Of a stretch of DNA of 64,000 bases, positions 40,801 through 52,000 are shown piece after piece (the stretch's first letter is position 1; every line of letters begins with the position of its first letter). The position numbers and the translations under genes were made by a program. Under the pieces are notes generated by a model that saw nothing but the letters and a program-made list of their open reading frames with translations, was not told the DNA's origin and did no database searches. The stretch covers positions 14,085,040 through 14,149,039 of the forward strand of contig NC_064042.1 in NCBI RefSeq assembly GCF_932526225.1. Direction: 5' to 3'. This DNA comes from Nematostella vectensis. Lineage: Eukaryota; Cnidaria; Anthozoa; Actiniaria; Edwardsiidae.

Positions 40801-42658
40801 GACGTTTTGTTTTTTTCTATTGAAATTCTTCATTTTGTGCGTGTCTGTTGAAAACCCTTTGGGTGATTCCTGGTGAGTTGAATTATCTCGGTCAGAGCTT
40901 CGCGCCAAACACCCCGATGTAAATTTGGAAATAGTTTTATTATAAGAGTTCCCCATTCTTGACTAAAGTAACAGTTTTTTATTCGCAGCCTATTCCTAAG
41001 ATATATAAGATATAATTATAATAATTAAATATAATTCAGTTTTTAAAATTAATTTTATTTTTCCTTTTTGAAAATAGGTCGTTTTCAACTTTTTGTATTG
41101 CCATTTGAAGATTGAAAATTTAAAATTTAATGAACAACAATAATTAATAAGATATTTCCCAACTTTATCAAATTAAAAAAAAAAAAACGTTCTGGTTCCG
41201 CTGTTTTGGAAACAATTACCACCGGGCCAAACTATATTATTCCGGCTAAGCGGCTGATCATTTATGCCTATTATTCAGTTCGGGCTGACCCGCTTTTAAC
41301 CAAAAACCTTGGTATCTTTGCAGGGTGCTACTATAGCCATCGCTCATCTATGTAGCTCATGAAAGAGCATTAAAACTAGATAGATCAATGAAAGGGTTTG
41401 GTTTGAAATTAGAAGTTAGCATTTTAGCACTTTCAGTGATGTCTTAGATGTATTTTTTTAGGATTTGCTTCCAAAATCAATCTGCTTTTTTTCTCCATTG
41501 CATTCATTTTGGAGAAGGCCACCAATAACAAGGCCACTATATGGTAAAGGATGGGTGCACCAATATGTAATGCATGAAAGGAGATATATTTGTGGATTTT
41601 AATTTCCAGACATTTTTCTGAATATTCAGTCCAATAAAGGAGAGAATCGCCCCTAAATCGATACATAAAAATTAAAGTATGGCATCTAAACAGTCTAAAT
41701 ATATTATTTGGAATCTTTTGAATGCTGTAACATCCATGGCATATTCTGCACAAGGGCAAAGCTTGTCGGAGTATTGTTTTGATAAAAAAATATTCATAAT
41801 GGAACTTCTATGATGGGACATAAGAATTTACCATTAGACTCTTGACAACTTTGACAGCCATATTCACACCAGGAATTGTGTTTGTTAACTTTGATGTACC
41901 GCATAATTTAAATTATTGAATAAAGCCTGGATCCATTTGGTTGGTCGAATAAATAAATCTCAGTAAAGAGCAGGATCCTAGACCCCTGTATCCCCCAAAT
42001 ATACCTCGATCAGTCAACACAAAAAAGGTGTTCAATGCTGGCTCCGCTTATAGGCAGTGCCTAAATCTATATATTATTTTAATCAATCAGGTTTAAATGA
42101 CCAAAGCCAGAAAGCGGCTTAACGTTTAGAAAAGTGAAGAGAGTTCGCAGAATATTGAAAAGCGCATAGTGAAGACGGACTCTGGAGCCGTCTTACGGCT
42201 GATACTGTTTTTTGTGTGCTATCTTCTTCATAATTAACTCAAAGTCTATTTTTTTGTTTTTGTCACCAGCTATTTTGTGGCCCATGTATCACATTTTAGT
42301 GACGGTCCATTAGAAAGTGAAGGGGGGGAGGGGAGGGAGAAGGAACATACACGAAAAAAGCCTGGAAACAAAATGCATGCAGCCGAAACCAGACAGAAAA
42401 AAATGCATACCATGATGAAAAAAAATCATGCACATCTTTGAGGCAGAAAAAAACATGCACGACTAACTCCCCCCCCCCCCCCCCTTTCACTTTTCTATTC
42501 GGTCCGTCCCTTGACTGCAGTTGAATATAACGCTTGTCTCTAAATCAACAAAATTGCATTTTCTTTAACCTTCGACACTCTTTGTATTATTTAAAAAAAC
42601 TTTGATCCTATCGCTATTATCTTATGAAATTGTTTTGTCGTTCGTTGCAGGAAAAAAA
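37861..42658. other. Spacer between the two receptor genes
   Basis: No gene is recognised. It holds an 80-bp hairpin element (40431-40510), several homopolymer and AT-rich tracts, and a C-run at 42470-42484. A splice acceptor TCGTTGCAG ends at 42650, nine bases before the start codon of the next gene, so a 5' untranslated exon probably lies in this spacer. Confidence 0.6.
40431..40510. mobile_element. 80-bp hairpin element
   Basis: AGTCTCCCGCGCGCTCGTAG pairs with the inverse CTAGCGCGCTCGCGGGAGAC. The size and shape are those of a minimal MITE. Confidence 0.6.
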
Positions 42659-43789
42659 ATGAACAACACGAGTTTTATTCCGCAAAACTGCGAGTGGCCC
42701 ATTGAAGTATGGCACACGAGCCTCGCACCGCATACTACTCGAGTGATCTACATGGCTCAAACAATTGTTCACGCCGTTACATGCCCTTTCACAATCACAC
42801 TTAACCTACTGGTCATCATAGCTATTGTGAAGTTTCCATTTCTACGCAGCTCGCACAACATTATCATAGCGTGTCTGGCAAGCGTGGATTTTTTGACTGG
42901 GGCAATAGTTCAGACTTCTCTTGTCGTTAACAACTTAAAATCCTTGTTTTCCTTGCAACGCTCACCTTGTGCCTCATTTACTTCCAACTTGATATTTAAG
43001 ATATTAATTCTTTGTTCCTTACTTCACGTCACGTTACTAAACATTGATCGCCACATCGCGATTAAGAAGACCTTTGACTATCCCTTCATTGTCACCGATC
43101 GACGGATCGCCTACGCTGTCGCCCTTGCTTGGGTCCTTTCGGCGTTTCTTTCCGTTGACATCCTGGTGCCAGCCATGAAGATACCGACGGCCATGTTTTG
43201 GGGTGCATGCCTTCTAGCATGTGCTTACTGCTGTGTTACGGTGCTGTTGGAAAGCCGTCGTCACAAGAGACAGATAATCGCGCAGAACAAGTCCATAGGG
43301 GTTTCCTCATACAAGCAAAGTAGCAGCAGCACTATATCTTTAATAATTACCGCACTGTGTCTATTCAGTTACATTCTTGCACTGGTAGTTACGAAGTCAT
43401 CTATACTGCGGCCTGTTAGCAATACTTTCGTCGTCCTGAATTCCCTGTGCAATGCAATCATTTATATTGCCAGGAATGGTGTTTTCAGAAGGGCGTTCAA
43501 GAAAATTATTGGAATACACGGTGGACCAATACATGACATAGACTTCACCTCAGACAGAAAAAGGCAAGGAAGACAAGACCCGGACAGGCTAGACCGACAA
43601 TGGAGCAGTGTGCTTATGGAACTGGCTATCATTAGGCCATGTTACCAAGAATCTGAACCAGACCAAAACATCGCGGAAGAAGGCTGCAAATACCCAATGC
43701 CACCAGGAAGGACAGGCGTAAATGGATCGCAACACTCAGAAATCAAGACACCTAAAGCAGGTTCGCCTCTCGAGTATACCACTGTCTGA
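42659..43789 (+). CDS. Orphan rhodopsin-class (class A) G-protein-coupled receptor
   Basis: The single-exon frame has 376 residues. The ATG at 42659 was chosen because a splice acceptor ends at 42650, so the upstream in-frame codons are intronic. Seven hydrophobic helices are visible. TM1 has LNLLVIIAIV, TM2 has LACLASVDFL (conserved Asp), TM3 starts with SPCASF and ends NIDRHIAI (a DRH form of DRY), and TM7 has NAIIY in place of NPxxY. TM6 lacks the usual CWxP, and the second outer loop lacks a cysteine. N-linked site NNTS at the start. The C-tail is long and polar. It resembles the large lineage-specific receptor sets of cnidarians; the ligand is unknown. Confidence 0.88.
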   Translation: MNNTSFIPQNCEWPIEVWHTSLAPHTTRVIYMAQTIVHAVTCPFTITLNLLVIIAIVKFPFLRSSHNIIIACLASVDFLTGAIVQTSLVVNNLKSLFSLQRSPCASFTSNLIFKILILCSLLHVTLLNIDRHIAIKKTFDYPFIVTDRRIAYAVALAWVLSAFLSVDILVPAMKIPTAMFWGACLLACAYCCVTVLLESRRHKRQIIAQNKSIGVSSYKQSSSSTISLIITALCLFSYILALVVTKSSILRPVSNTFVVLNSLCNAIIYIARNGVFRRAFKKIIGIHGGPIHDIDFTSDRKRQGRQDPDRLDRQWSSVLMELAIIRPCYQESEPDQNIAEEGCKYPMPPGRTGVNGSQHSEIKTPKAGSPLEYTTV

Positions 43790-44897
43790 CCGAGAATTCA
43801 AGAAACTACAAGCTCGCCGATGGACCTGGCCTTCATATGAACGAGTGAAGTGCCTTCAAGGCTTCGAGTGACTGGGCCAGGCAAGTATTACACACATCGA
43901 AAATCAACAAATTGACAAAAACGAAACAATAAAATCCAAATGGCATGACAATTGTGATACAGGCAGCCAAACAACCACCAAGGGAATAAGACAAGAATCG
44001 ATAATGTCACATAACAGGACAGCAGCAAAGGAACAAGACGATTGAAAGAGCTTCGATATGAAGGGGTCAAGTACAGAATCAGAAGCAGAACTATAATAAT
44101 GCAGGTCATCGAAGAACAAATGTGTAAAGGGTCAATGCAAAGATAACAGAATACCACTAAGGTAGAGACAAGTAAAGTGAACAAGGCTATCAACTATGCG
44201 TAAACTGTGTCATAGAAAGCGGGAATTATATCAAGGAAAATAAGACAGAAATGGAGCTACAACCGTGGAGCTAAGCACAGAGACAGCATTTCATTGAGAA
44301 AAAAGAGATGTAAAAAAAAAGAAACACTCCTCAGAAAAAAAAAACGAAAATAGGGCACGGAAAAAATAGACATGGAACAAGACCATTATTGGAAGGGGAT
44401 GAATAAGGCGTTAAAAAAAAAAAAAAAACGAAAAAAGACATCCTTGGAACTAGACCCTTGAATCGAGGTGCCAGGGACCATGCAGTAAAAGAAAGGTCTT
44501 TGGCGAGCACCCCGTTTTTTATGCGAGACCGAGTATTTAGTAGTTGTTGAATAAATCGAGCAGCGAGCACATCCAAAAATACAATGCGAGCACGGCGGAA
44601 AAATTTGCGCGAGCATGCGAGCATTAGCCGAAAACTGCGAGCACATCGAAATTTCGGGGGGCCATTCGGGGGCTCTAAAGAAGACCTCTAAGGAAAAACG
44701 ACAGCCAAGGAAGAAGGTTAGTTTTCGAGAAAGCAGGCCATCGAAGAACAAAGGCTTCTTGGTCCACGTAGCAAATGTGGATAACCTCTTAAGCTTAAAA
44801 AAAGGAAGTCGATAAATAACAGGGCTAAAAGAGAAAAATATCAAACAAACAAATGGTCAGCGGCATCATTTTCATCATGGTCGCTGACTTCATCATA

Positions 44898-45252
44898 CAG
44901 GCCCGTACCCAGGATTTTTCTTGGGGGTGGGTGCGAAATCCGAGAAAGTAGACTAATTTTTTCCGGGGGGAGGGAGGAGGGAGGGAGTTCTCTGATAAAA
45001 ATCTAACCAACTCCAAAAGAACAAAATGGGCTTTTTTTATGCCTTTGCAGCATCTCCATGGGACGTTTATTGTAGGATTTGGCTACATACCAGAGTGATC
45101 TAGCTTATGATTTTGAGTTTTGTGTACACATAGCACGTCTATTGAGAACCAAAAGTGGACTTTCGGCCGTTGTGGTGGGGGGGGGGGGGGGGGGGGGGGA
45201 TGCGTTCGCAACCCCTGCACCCCCCCCCCCCCCCCCCCTGGGTACGGGCCTG
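44898..45252. mobile_element. MITE, CAGGCCCGTACCC family, full copy
   Basis: The ends are CAGGCCCGTACCCAGG and CCTGGGTACGGGCCTG. TCATA is duplicated on both sides (44893-44897 and 45253-45257). The right part contains a 24-G run and then a 17-C run separated by about 22 bases. Confidence 0.85.
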
Positions 45253-45384
45253 TCATAAACCATCATAAACCATCTTAAACAACATCTTAATCACCATTAC
45301 CGTGATCATACGTCTTGTAGACATACGTAACAAGGGCACAAACTTGTATAAATAATATATATAATCAAAGTATATCCCAGAAAA

Positions 45385-45830
45385 TTGCATAGAATCAAAA
45401 AGCCCAAACTGTCGCGATCTCGTACCAGAACAATGAATACAATACACCAAAAACTGGAAATCGACTCTGCCAAATTTTCTGTCTGCCCTGAAGAAGTCTT
45501 ATTAAAGACGAAAATTTGGCAGAGTCGATTTCCAGTTTTTGGTGTATTCCAGAAAATTGCAAATACACCAAAAACTGGTATTCGACTCAAATTTTCGTCT
45601 TCAATAAGACTTCTTCAGGGTATACATCAAGAAATGGTATTCGCTCTGCCAAATTTTCGTTTTTGATAAGACTTTTTCAGGGCAGGCTGAAGAAGGTGAA
45701 TAGTTACAAGCTTATAAATATTCTGATTTAAATAAGTTGTAACGATTTACCTTCTTCAGTCTGCCCTGAAGAAGTCTTATTAAAGACGAAAATTTGGCAG
45801 AGTCGAATACCAGTTTTTGGTGTACTGTTT
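45385..45830. repeat. Fold-back cluster of direct and inverted repeats
   Basis: ACACCAAAAACTGGAAATCG, CTGCCCTGAAGAAGTCTTAT and GACGAAAATTTGGCAGAGTC recur in both orientations at least three times, so the region can form several long hairpins. Confidence 0.75.
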
Positions 45831-47239
45831 CACGAACACGACTATTTGGGTTTTTTTTATTTATTCCAGAAAATTGCAGTTATTTAAAATAGGCAAATTT
45901 GTAACCAGAATACAGAGAGCACAAAGTAGTTTGCATTCGACAGAGAATGAACAAAAGGCGTGATAAGTAAAAAGAAAATCAATTTTCAGTTTCCCTTATA
46001 AGCCATAGACGTTTCAAACTGGCTCTTTACAAGCCCATAGACACGTCGACTTGCTGATTATGAGTGTTTTGCCAGGCTTCATGGCGAGACGCAAATCAAA
46101 ATTGACTTCATTAACCGACAAGCCGCTTAGCCAATAGAAGCCAGGAAACAAAGGTATTTTTGTACTTCAATAAATCAATCGATATTCTTCATTCATAGTG
46201 GCCAAGAATTATAACTTTTAGTTCTAATTCAGTTGCTATAGCTTATTTACATATGAAAGAAAAACGTGTAAGAAATCTATATTATTGTAAGGGAACCCTT
46301 AGATTATATATGTAGATAAGAATATTAGTTTATATAGCCAACTAGATAAAAGAACTGGTCGCACCCATTCACCAGTTCAACCGGGGACAACGATATACAT
46401 GCTTGAGTAGTACCAACCATGAAGAGTTTTCTCTAGCTTCAGAGGATCAGCCGATATTGTTTGGTTTGAAAGCTTCAGATATTTTAATAGATTTGTACTA
46501 TACCCTGATCGCATCGCTATTATTTCTCGCGACGAGACCCATAAGAAAGGGCCAAGACAAATGAATTCGTTGAGAACAGTTTATATTGAACTGTTTATTT
46601 ATTTATTTATTTATTTATTTATTATTTACTATTTTTTTATTTTTCATTTTTTTTTTCATTCGATTGGTCGCGGTACATACATTACTTATACGTATTTCTG
46701 CTGCTCAAGGCTTTACTGGTCTCAGGTCGTTTGGTGGATACCGTATTTACTTGTTGGAAGCAGCCCAGGAATAGACACCGCACACGGAGCAAAGCATATT
46801 ACGAATATGCGGGATAAATGCTAGGAAGTCGCGTGCGATAAAAATACTTCAGCATTTGGCGATAAAGCCCAAACTACTTCTAATGAAAGTACTCAGGCAC
46901 AAACAGGAATTAACCCAACACGTATTAGCAAACACGGAAAAAAGGGAAGCTTTATATAATCCAACCGTCCATGTCATCCTGTTTTGGTGGGAGAACAGTT
47001 AAAATGTATCAACAGAATCCATTTTCATGTGTAAGCCTTGATAGATTTTCAAATCAATTTAATTGTTTGCTTGAAGTACCTCAACTAATGTACCCACCAA
47101 GGCGTTTACCGAGTAAATAACACTTTGATAAATAGCCACCAGGAACGTTGGATGTAAATACATTACATATATATAAAAAAAAGATACATGAAAATAAAAA
47201 ACACATCTCTGTGTTGACCAAGACATTTTAAAACAGAAT

Positions 47240-47640
47240 GATATTGCCATCATTATTATCAATTCCATTATCATCACCATTACCATAACCATAATCGCCA
47301 CTACCACCACTACAATCATCAGCATTACTACCACTGCAACCACCAATCACCACTACCATCATCACCATCACCACTATCATCATCACCACTATCATCATAA
47401 CATCACCACCAAACCATCATTACCACCATCACCACCAAACCATCATCATCATCGCCACCATCATCATCACCATCACCATCACCATCATCGCCACCATCAT
47501 CATCACCACCAAACCATCATCACCACCAAACCATCATCATCATCGCCACCATCATCATCACCACCAAACCACCATCATCACCACCACCATCATCATCGCC
47601 ACCATCATCATCACCATCACCATCATCATGAGTATCACAA
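47240..47640. repeat. CAT/CAC/CCA triplet microsatellite
   Basis: About 400 bases of ATC, CAC and CCA triplets with recurring CACCACCAAACCATCAT. Confidence 0.95.
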
Positions 47641-48120
47641 TTATAATATTATCTTTGTCATGATCATTATTATCGACAACTTATCGTTTTTCTTTTTTTT
47701 TTTATTGAAAACAAGAGAAAATAACTATCTAAAGCTAAAGCATTTATAAAGCTACTTTTTCACGTTGAAAAATATAACATATAGGAGCGCAAAAATGGTT
47801 AGAAAATACTTTAGAGCCTACTCCATTACGACGATACGACTCCGTTCGTTCCTCATGCCTCATCTATTCTTTTGCCCTTATGTTAACGCTAATAATGTTT
47901 ATGCCATTACGACGATAAGTTTCCTTACCGCATGTCTCATTAATGCTTATGCCCTTATGTCAACGATCATGTATGCCATTACGACGATACTGACTCCGTT
48001 CCGTAAGTCTTATCTATTCTTATGCCCTTATGCCTACCATCGTGCGACTCCTTTGCTGTGTCCGTCGCCCTTTCGTAACGGGATTGGAGCATCAATGTCA
48101 CCAGTTTACTTCCTTATTTC

Positions 48121-48272
48121 AAAACTGTAAAAGCAGTGTGTCTATTGGAGGTTTCTTTGAGGATGTGACTGATAATTTAGAGCGGATGGCCTGTTAAAAG
48201 GCGCGGATTCTAATAGATTATTTTGTCTCTTGTCGGTTGAGGTTTCCGTTGGCCCTCAAGAAGTAAACTGGT
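48121..48272. repeat. Interspersed repeat, matches 25437-25590
   Basis: Both contain TGACTGATAATTTAG, CTTGTCGGTTGAGGTTTC and GTTGGCCCTC in the same order, with about 10-15 percent differences by eye. Confidence 0.75.
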
Positions 48273-48521
48273 GCTATGACCGCTTTAGCAACTCTGTTCC
48301 CACGACCCCTCTCTTGCATATCACCCTCTTATCTACACTAAGACATTCTTGATTGCTTTTCAAGGGGATCTGATCGCTCCTTCAACATTAATATTATTTT
48401 CCGCTCAAAACCCTGTCCATTCGGTTCAAAACTATCACCCAACGCTGTCCGTATTCCGTCCCCCACTTCGTGCGAAGCAACGAATACGTCCATCCATCAA
48501 AAACCGATACAGCAGCCATCG

Positions 48522-48915
48522 TCGGGTATCCAGGTATCCGGGATGCCCTGGGTCCAATCATAAAGCGATACAGAAGCCATCCTCGGGTATCCGATATCCG
48601 GGATGCGCTGGGTCCAATCATAAAGCGATACAGAAGCCATCCTCGGGTATCCGATATCTGGGATGCCCTGGGGCCAATCATAAATCGATACAGAAGCCAT
48701 CCTCGGTTATCCGATATCTGGGATGCCCTGGGTCCAATCATAAAGCGATACAGAAGCCATCCTCGGGTATCCGATATCCGGGATGCGCTGGGCCCAATCA
48801 TAAAGCGATACAGAAGCCATCCTCGGGTATCCGATATCTGGGATGCCCAGGGTCCAATCATAAAGCGATACAGAAGCCATCCTCGGGTATCCGATATCTG
48901 GGATGCCCTGGGTCC
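48522..48915. repeat. 60-bp minisatellite, about 6.5 units
   Basis: The unit contains CCAATCATAAAGCGATACAG, AAGCCATCCTCGGGTATCCG and ATATCTGGGATGCCCTGGGT. Because 60 is a multiple of three, all six frames stay open and give false ORFs. It lies just past the integrin stop codon, probably in its 3' untranslated region. Confidence 0.95.
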
Positions 48916-48935
48916 TAAAGGGTGTTATACAAGGT

Positions 48936-49001
48936 TCAAGCTTTCTTGTAGGTCGGGTTCTGGAACGTTGTTGTCGCATTAATAAATATAGGATTCTCTC
49001 C
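48936..49001 (-). CDS. Integrin beta terminal exon (NPxF/NPxY tail)
   Basis: The acceptor is TTATCAG, phase 0. The exon encodes [20 protein letters not shown] plus A and the stop. Confidence 0.93.
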   Translation of the reverse strand, partial: GENPIFINATTTFQNPTYKKA

Positions 49002-52000
49002 CTGATAAAAAAAGACAAAATTTACTTAGACATATTATGGCAAAACAACAACAACAAAATTTCGAGACACATCTTGGGATTTGAGGGAAAGAAGGGGGGG
49101 TGCAGGCACTAGCATATTAAATATATGGAGGAGTAGGACAGAAGACAAATGTTGCGCATGCGCTGTTTACTTTGACTGATTGTTCTTCAAAGTGATGATA
49201 CAAAATCCGTCCAAAAGAGCACGGAAAGCGCATACTTTTCACTGATTTACTATATCGTCATATGCCTTATGGTCTCGGAATCCTATGGTCAGCAAAAAAG
49301 AAACATTTTTTTCTGCCTAAAACTTTTTCATTCTCCATCAGGGAAGTCACACGTTGTTTTAACTTCTTAAAAGAAGTGGTTATATAGTTTGATATCGAAA
49401 TTGCCGTGAGGCTTGGTAACCCTGCTAGCAAATGCTTGTTCACTCTGTTTGAGATAAATCTGTGTATTTTATAATACATTTGTTTTATAACTTTCTTCTG
49501 AATCTCAAACCGGTACAACGCATTACGGTGACAAGCATACACGAGTTAAGCTTACCACAACCAAATTTGGACGATAATGGCGCATGCATTAGATTAAAGA
49601 AGGCCAATCATGCCGCAAAGTTGTGCTCCCGCTCAATGGCGAGTGACTCAAAGAATCCATTTGCATCGGCTTATTCAAGCAAGCAACTGAGAAACTTTCA
49701 ACCAAATATCGTGAATAACATATCAGACTTCAATCGCAGATTGTTATTTTGGAGTTTCCTTGCTAAAAAAACCCTGTTTTTCCAATGATTAACAATTCAC
49801 AGAAAATGGGGTGACATTTGTGGCGCTTTGCTTACCGTATCCCACTTGGCTTGTGACCTCTCCTTTTCAAACTTGGCAAACTCCCTCCGATCCTGCCAAA
49901 TATCCCATAATTCATCAGCTGCGATTTTTGAACAAGAAAATGGAGGAAGCACCGCCGCCAGGCATTTGAAATAAAGTACTTTGCATGCGTGCCATCAAGT
50001 GACAACCTGACTGTTGACTCTTTAAAGGAGGAAGAAGGAGGACAGAAAGCGTAGCAGGTTGGGTTTATTGACAAGACTTTACAGAACACTGGAAATCGAA
50101 GCAATGGGGGATTTCCTAGAGGGATTGATACACAATTACGAGTGTGACGGACAATCCTAAACTGCGTGCGTGACCGACACCGTGATCCACGTGCGTAATA
50201 GTTTATGGGTAATGTATGCGTGACGGATATCGTGAACTGCGTGCGTGATGGGTACCGTGAACTGCAAAACGTGAGACATACACTGAGCTGCGTGAGTGAT
50301 CAAGGTAAAATGTTAGAAGTTTGCCAAATTGTAACCATATACCTCTCGTGATGCCGGCGACATACTTAAGAGACCTGTATAGTTTTATGAAGTTAATGTG
50401 AGATGTAACGTGAACTACGTGCGTGAAATCCCCTTCATTATGTAAATAAGATAATGGCCAAACTTGCACAGTTGTGTGAGGTTCGTGCGTGATATAACGT
50501 TACCGACGTGCGTGATTAAACGTCCGCTATTGCGTGACATCTCCTGCGTGAGATAATTGGGATACCTGTATAGTAGCGAGGAGCCTCCAGATGAGCAACA
50601 GCGCAAGGCCTATCGCGAGTATTCCAAATATCACTCCTAGAATGACAACTAAAGCAGCGACTTGCTCCGGACACGCTGCAAGAAATGCGATGTTCATTCA
50701 GTCCTGTATGCAAGGGCAGTAGCATAGCTAAAACCAAGTACCTAAGGTCTTCATAATAGAATTAATCAATAAAATAATAAGGCGGAATCAATGCCACGAG
50801 TGACAAAGAATGAGCCATCAAGACGGCACCATCACCTCTAGCTTCCTAAACTAATTCCTCCTCTTCGCACACTTCCAGTCGGCGAACTTTCGGAGGCCCT
50901 AACTTGTTCTTTTCCCACAAAGAAGCCCCCTACTCGTTATTACACTAAACGTCTTCAGTCGACAATCGCCGTGTGTCCTTACCTCGTTCTTTCTCTACAA
51001 AGACCTCTAGTCGATAATCATCCGTAGGCTGATACGCGAAGGTAAAAGTGCAGTCGTCATCATCCTGAAATGAGCACCGCTCACCCATTTCTGTAAGGCA
51101 AATATGGAATGGTGTGCACTTGTGGATATTTTGACAATCTCAGAGACTAAGAGAAACTTTCTGTTTTTAAAAGTCTCTGATTATGATACACCTCTAAGAG
51201 TGTCTTCTTTACCCTCTAAGGGTGTCTTCTTTACCCTCTAAGGGTGTCTTATTTACCCTCTAAGGTTGTCTTATTTACCCTCTAAGGGTGTCTTATTTAC
51301 CCTCTAAGGGTGTCTTCTTTACGCTCTTAGGGTGTCTTATTTACCCTCTAAGGGTGTCTTCTTTACCCTCTAAGGGTGTCTTCTTTTCGCTCTAAGGGTG
51401 TCATATTTACCCTCTAAGGGTGTCTTATTTACCATCTATGGGTGTCATATTTACCCTCTAAGGGTGTCTTATTTACCATCTAAGAGTGTCTTATTTACCC
51501 TCTAAGGTTGTCTTATTTACCATCTAAGGGTGTCTTATTTACCCTCTAAGGATGTCATATTTACCCTCTAAGGGTGTCTTATTTACCTTCTAAGGGTGTC
51601 TTATTTACCATCTATGGGTGTAATATTTACCCTCTAAGGGTGTCTTCTTTACGCTCTAAGGGTGTCTTATTTACCCTCTAAGAGTGTCTTCTTTACGCTC
51701 TAAGGGTGTCTTATTTACCCTCTAAGGTTGTCTTATTGACCCTGTAAAAGATGTCTTATTTACCTCTAAGGGTGTCTTATTTACCCTGTAAAAGATGTCT
51801 TATTTACCCTGTAAAAGATGTCTTATTTACCTCTAAGGTTGTCTTATTTACCCTGTAAAAGGTGTCTTATTTACCCTGTAAAAGGTGTCTTATTTACCCT
51901 GTAAAAGATGTCTTATTTACCCTGTAAAAGATGTCTTATTTACCTTCTGTGATTTTATCCACAATGTTAACTTTAATGACGTCATCGCTACACTTTTCCT

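Larger units (their letters stand above)
43790..48935. other. Spacer between the orphan receptor and the integrin gene
   Basis: No exon is recognised. It holds a MITE (44898-45252), a fold-back repeat cluster (45385-45830), a CAT/CAC microsatellite (47240-47640), an interspersed repeat (48121-48272) and the 60-bp minisatellite (48522-48915). Confidence 0.6.

Noticed and set aside
44331..44844. Phe-rich minus-strand ORFs downstream of the orphan receptor
   Set aside because: They arise from A-rich 3' flanking DNA and show no domain, plausible exon borders or repeat-free coding bias.
48349..48918. 189-codon ORF and its antisense partners
   Set aside because: Produced by a 60-bp tandem repeat, which keeps every frame open on both strands. 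It shows no domain and lies just past the integrin stop codon.
51170..51945. Regular short repeats resembling a CRISPR array
   Set aside because: The 22-bp units are directly tandem without unique spacers, the locus is a eukaryotic intron, and there are no cas genes.
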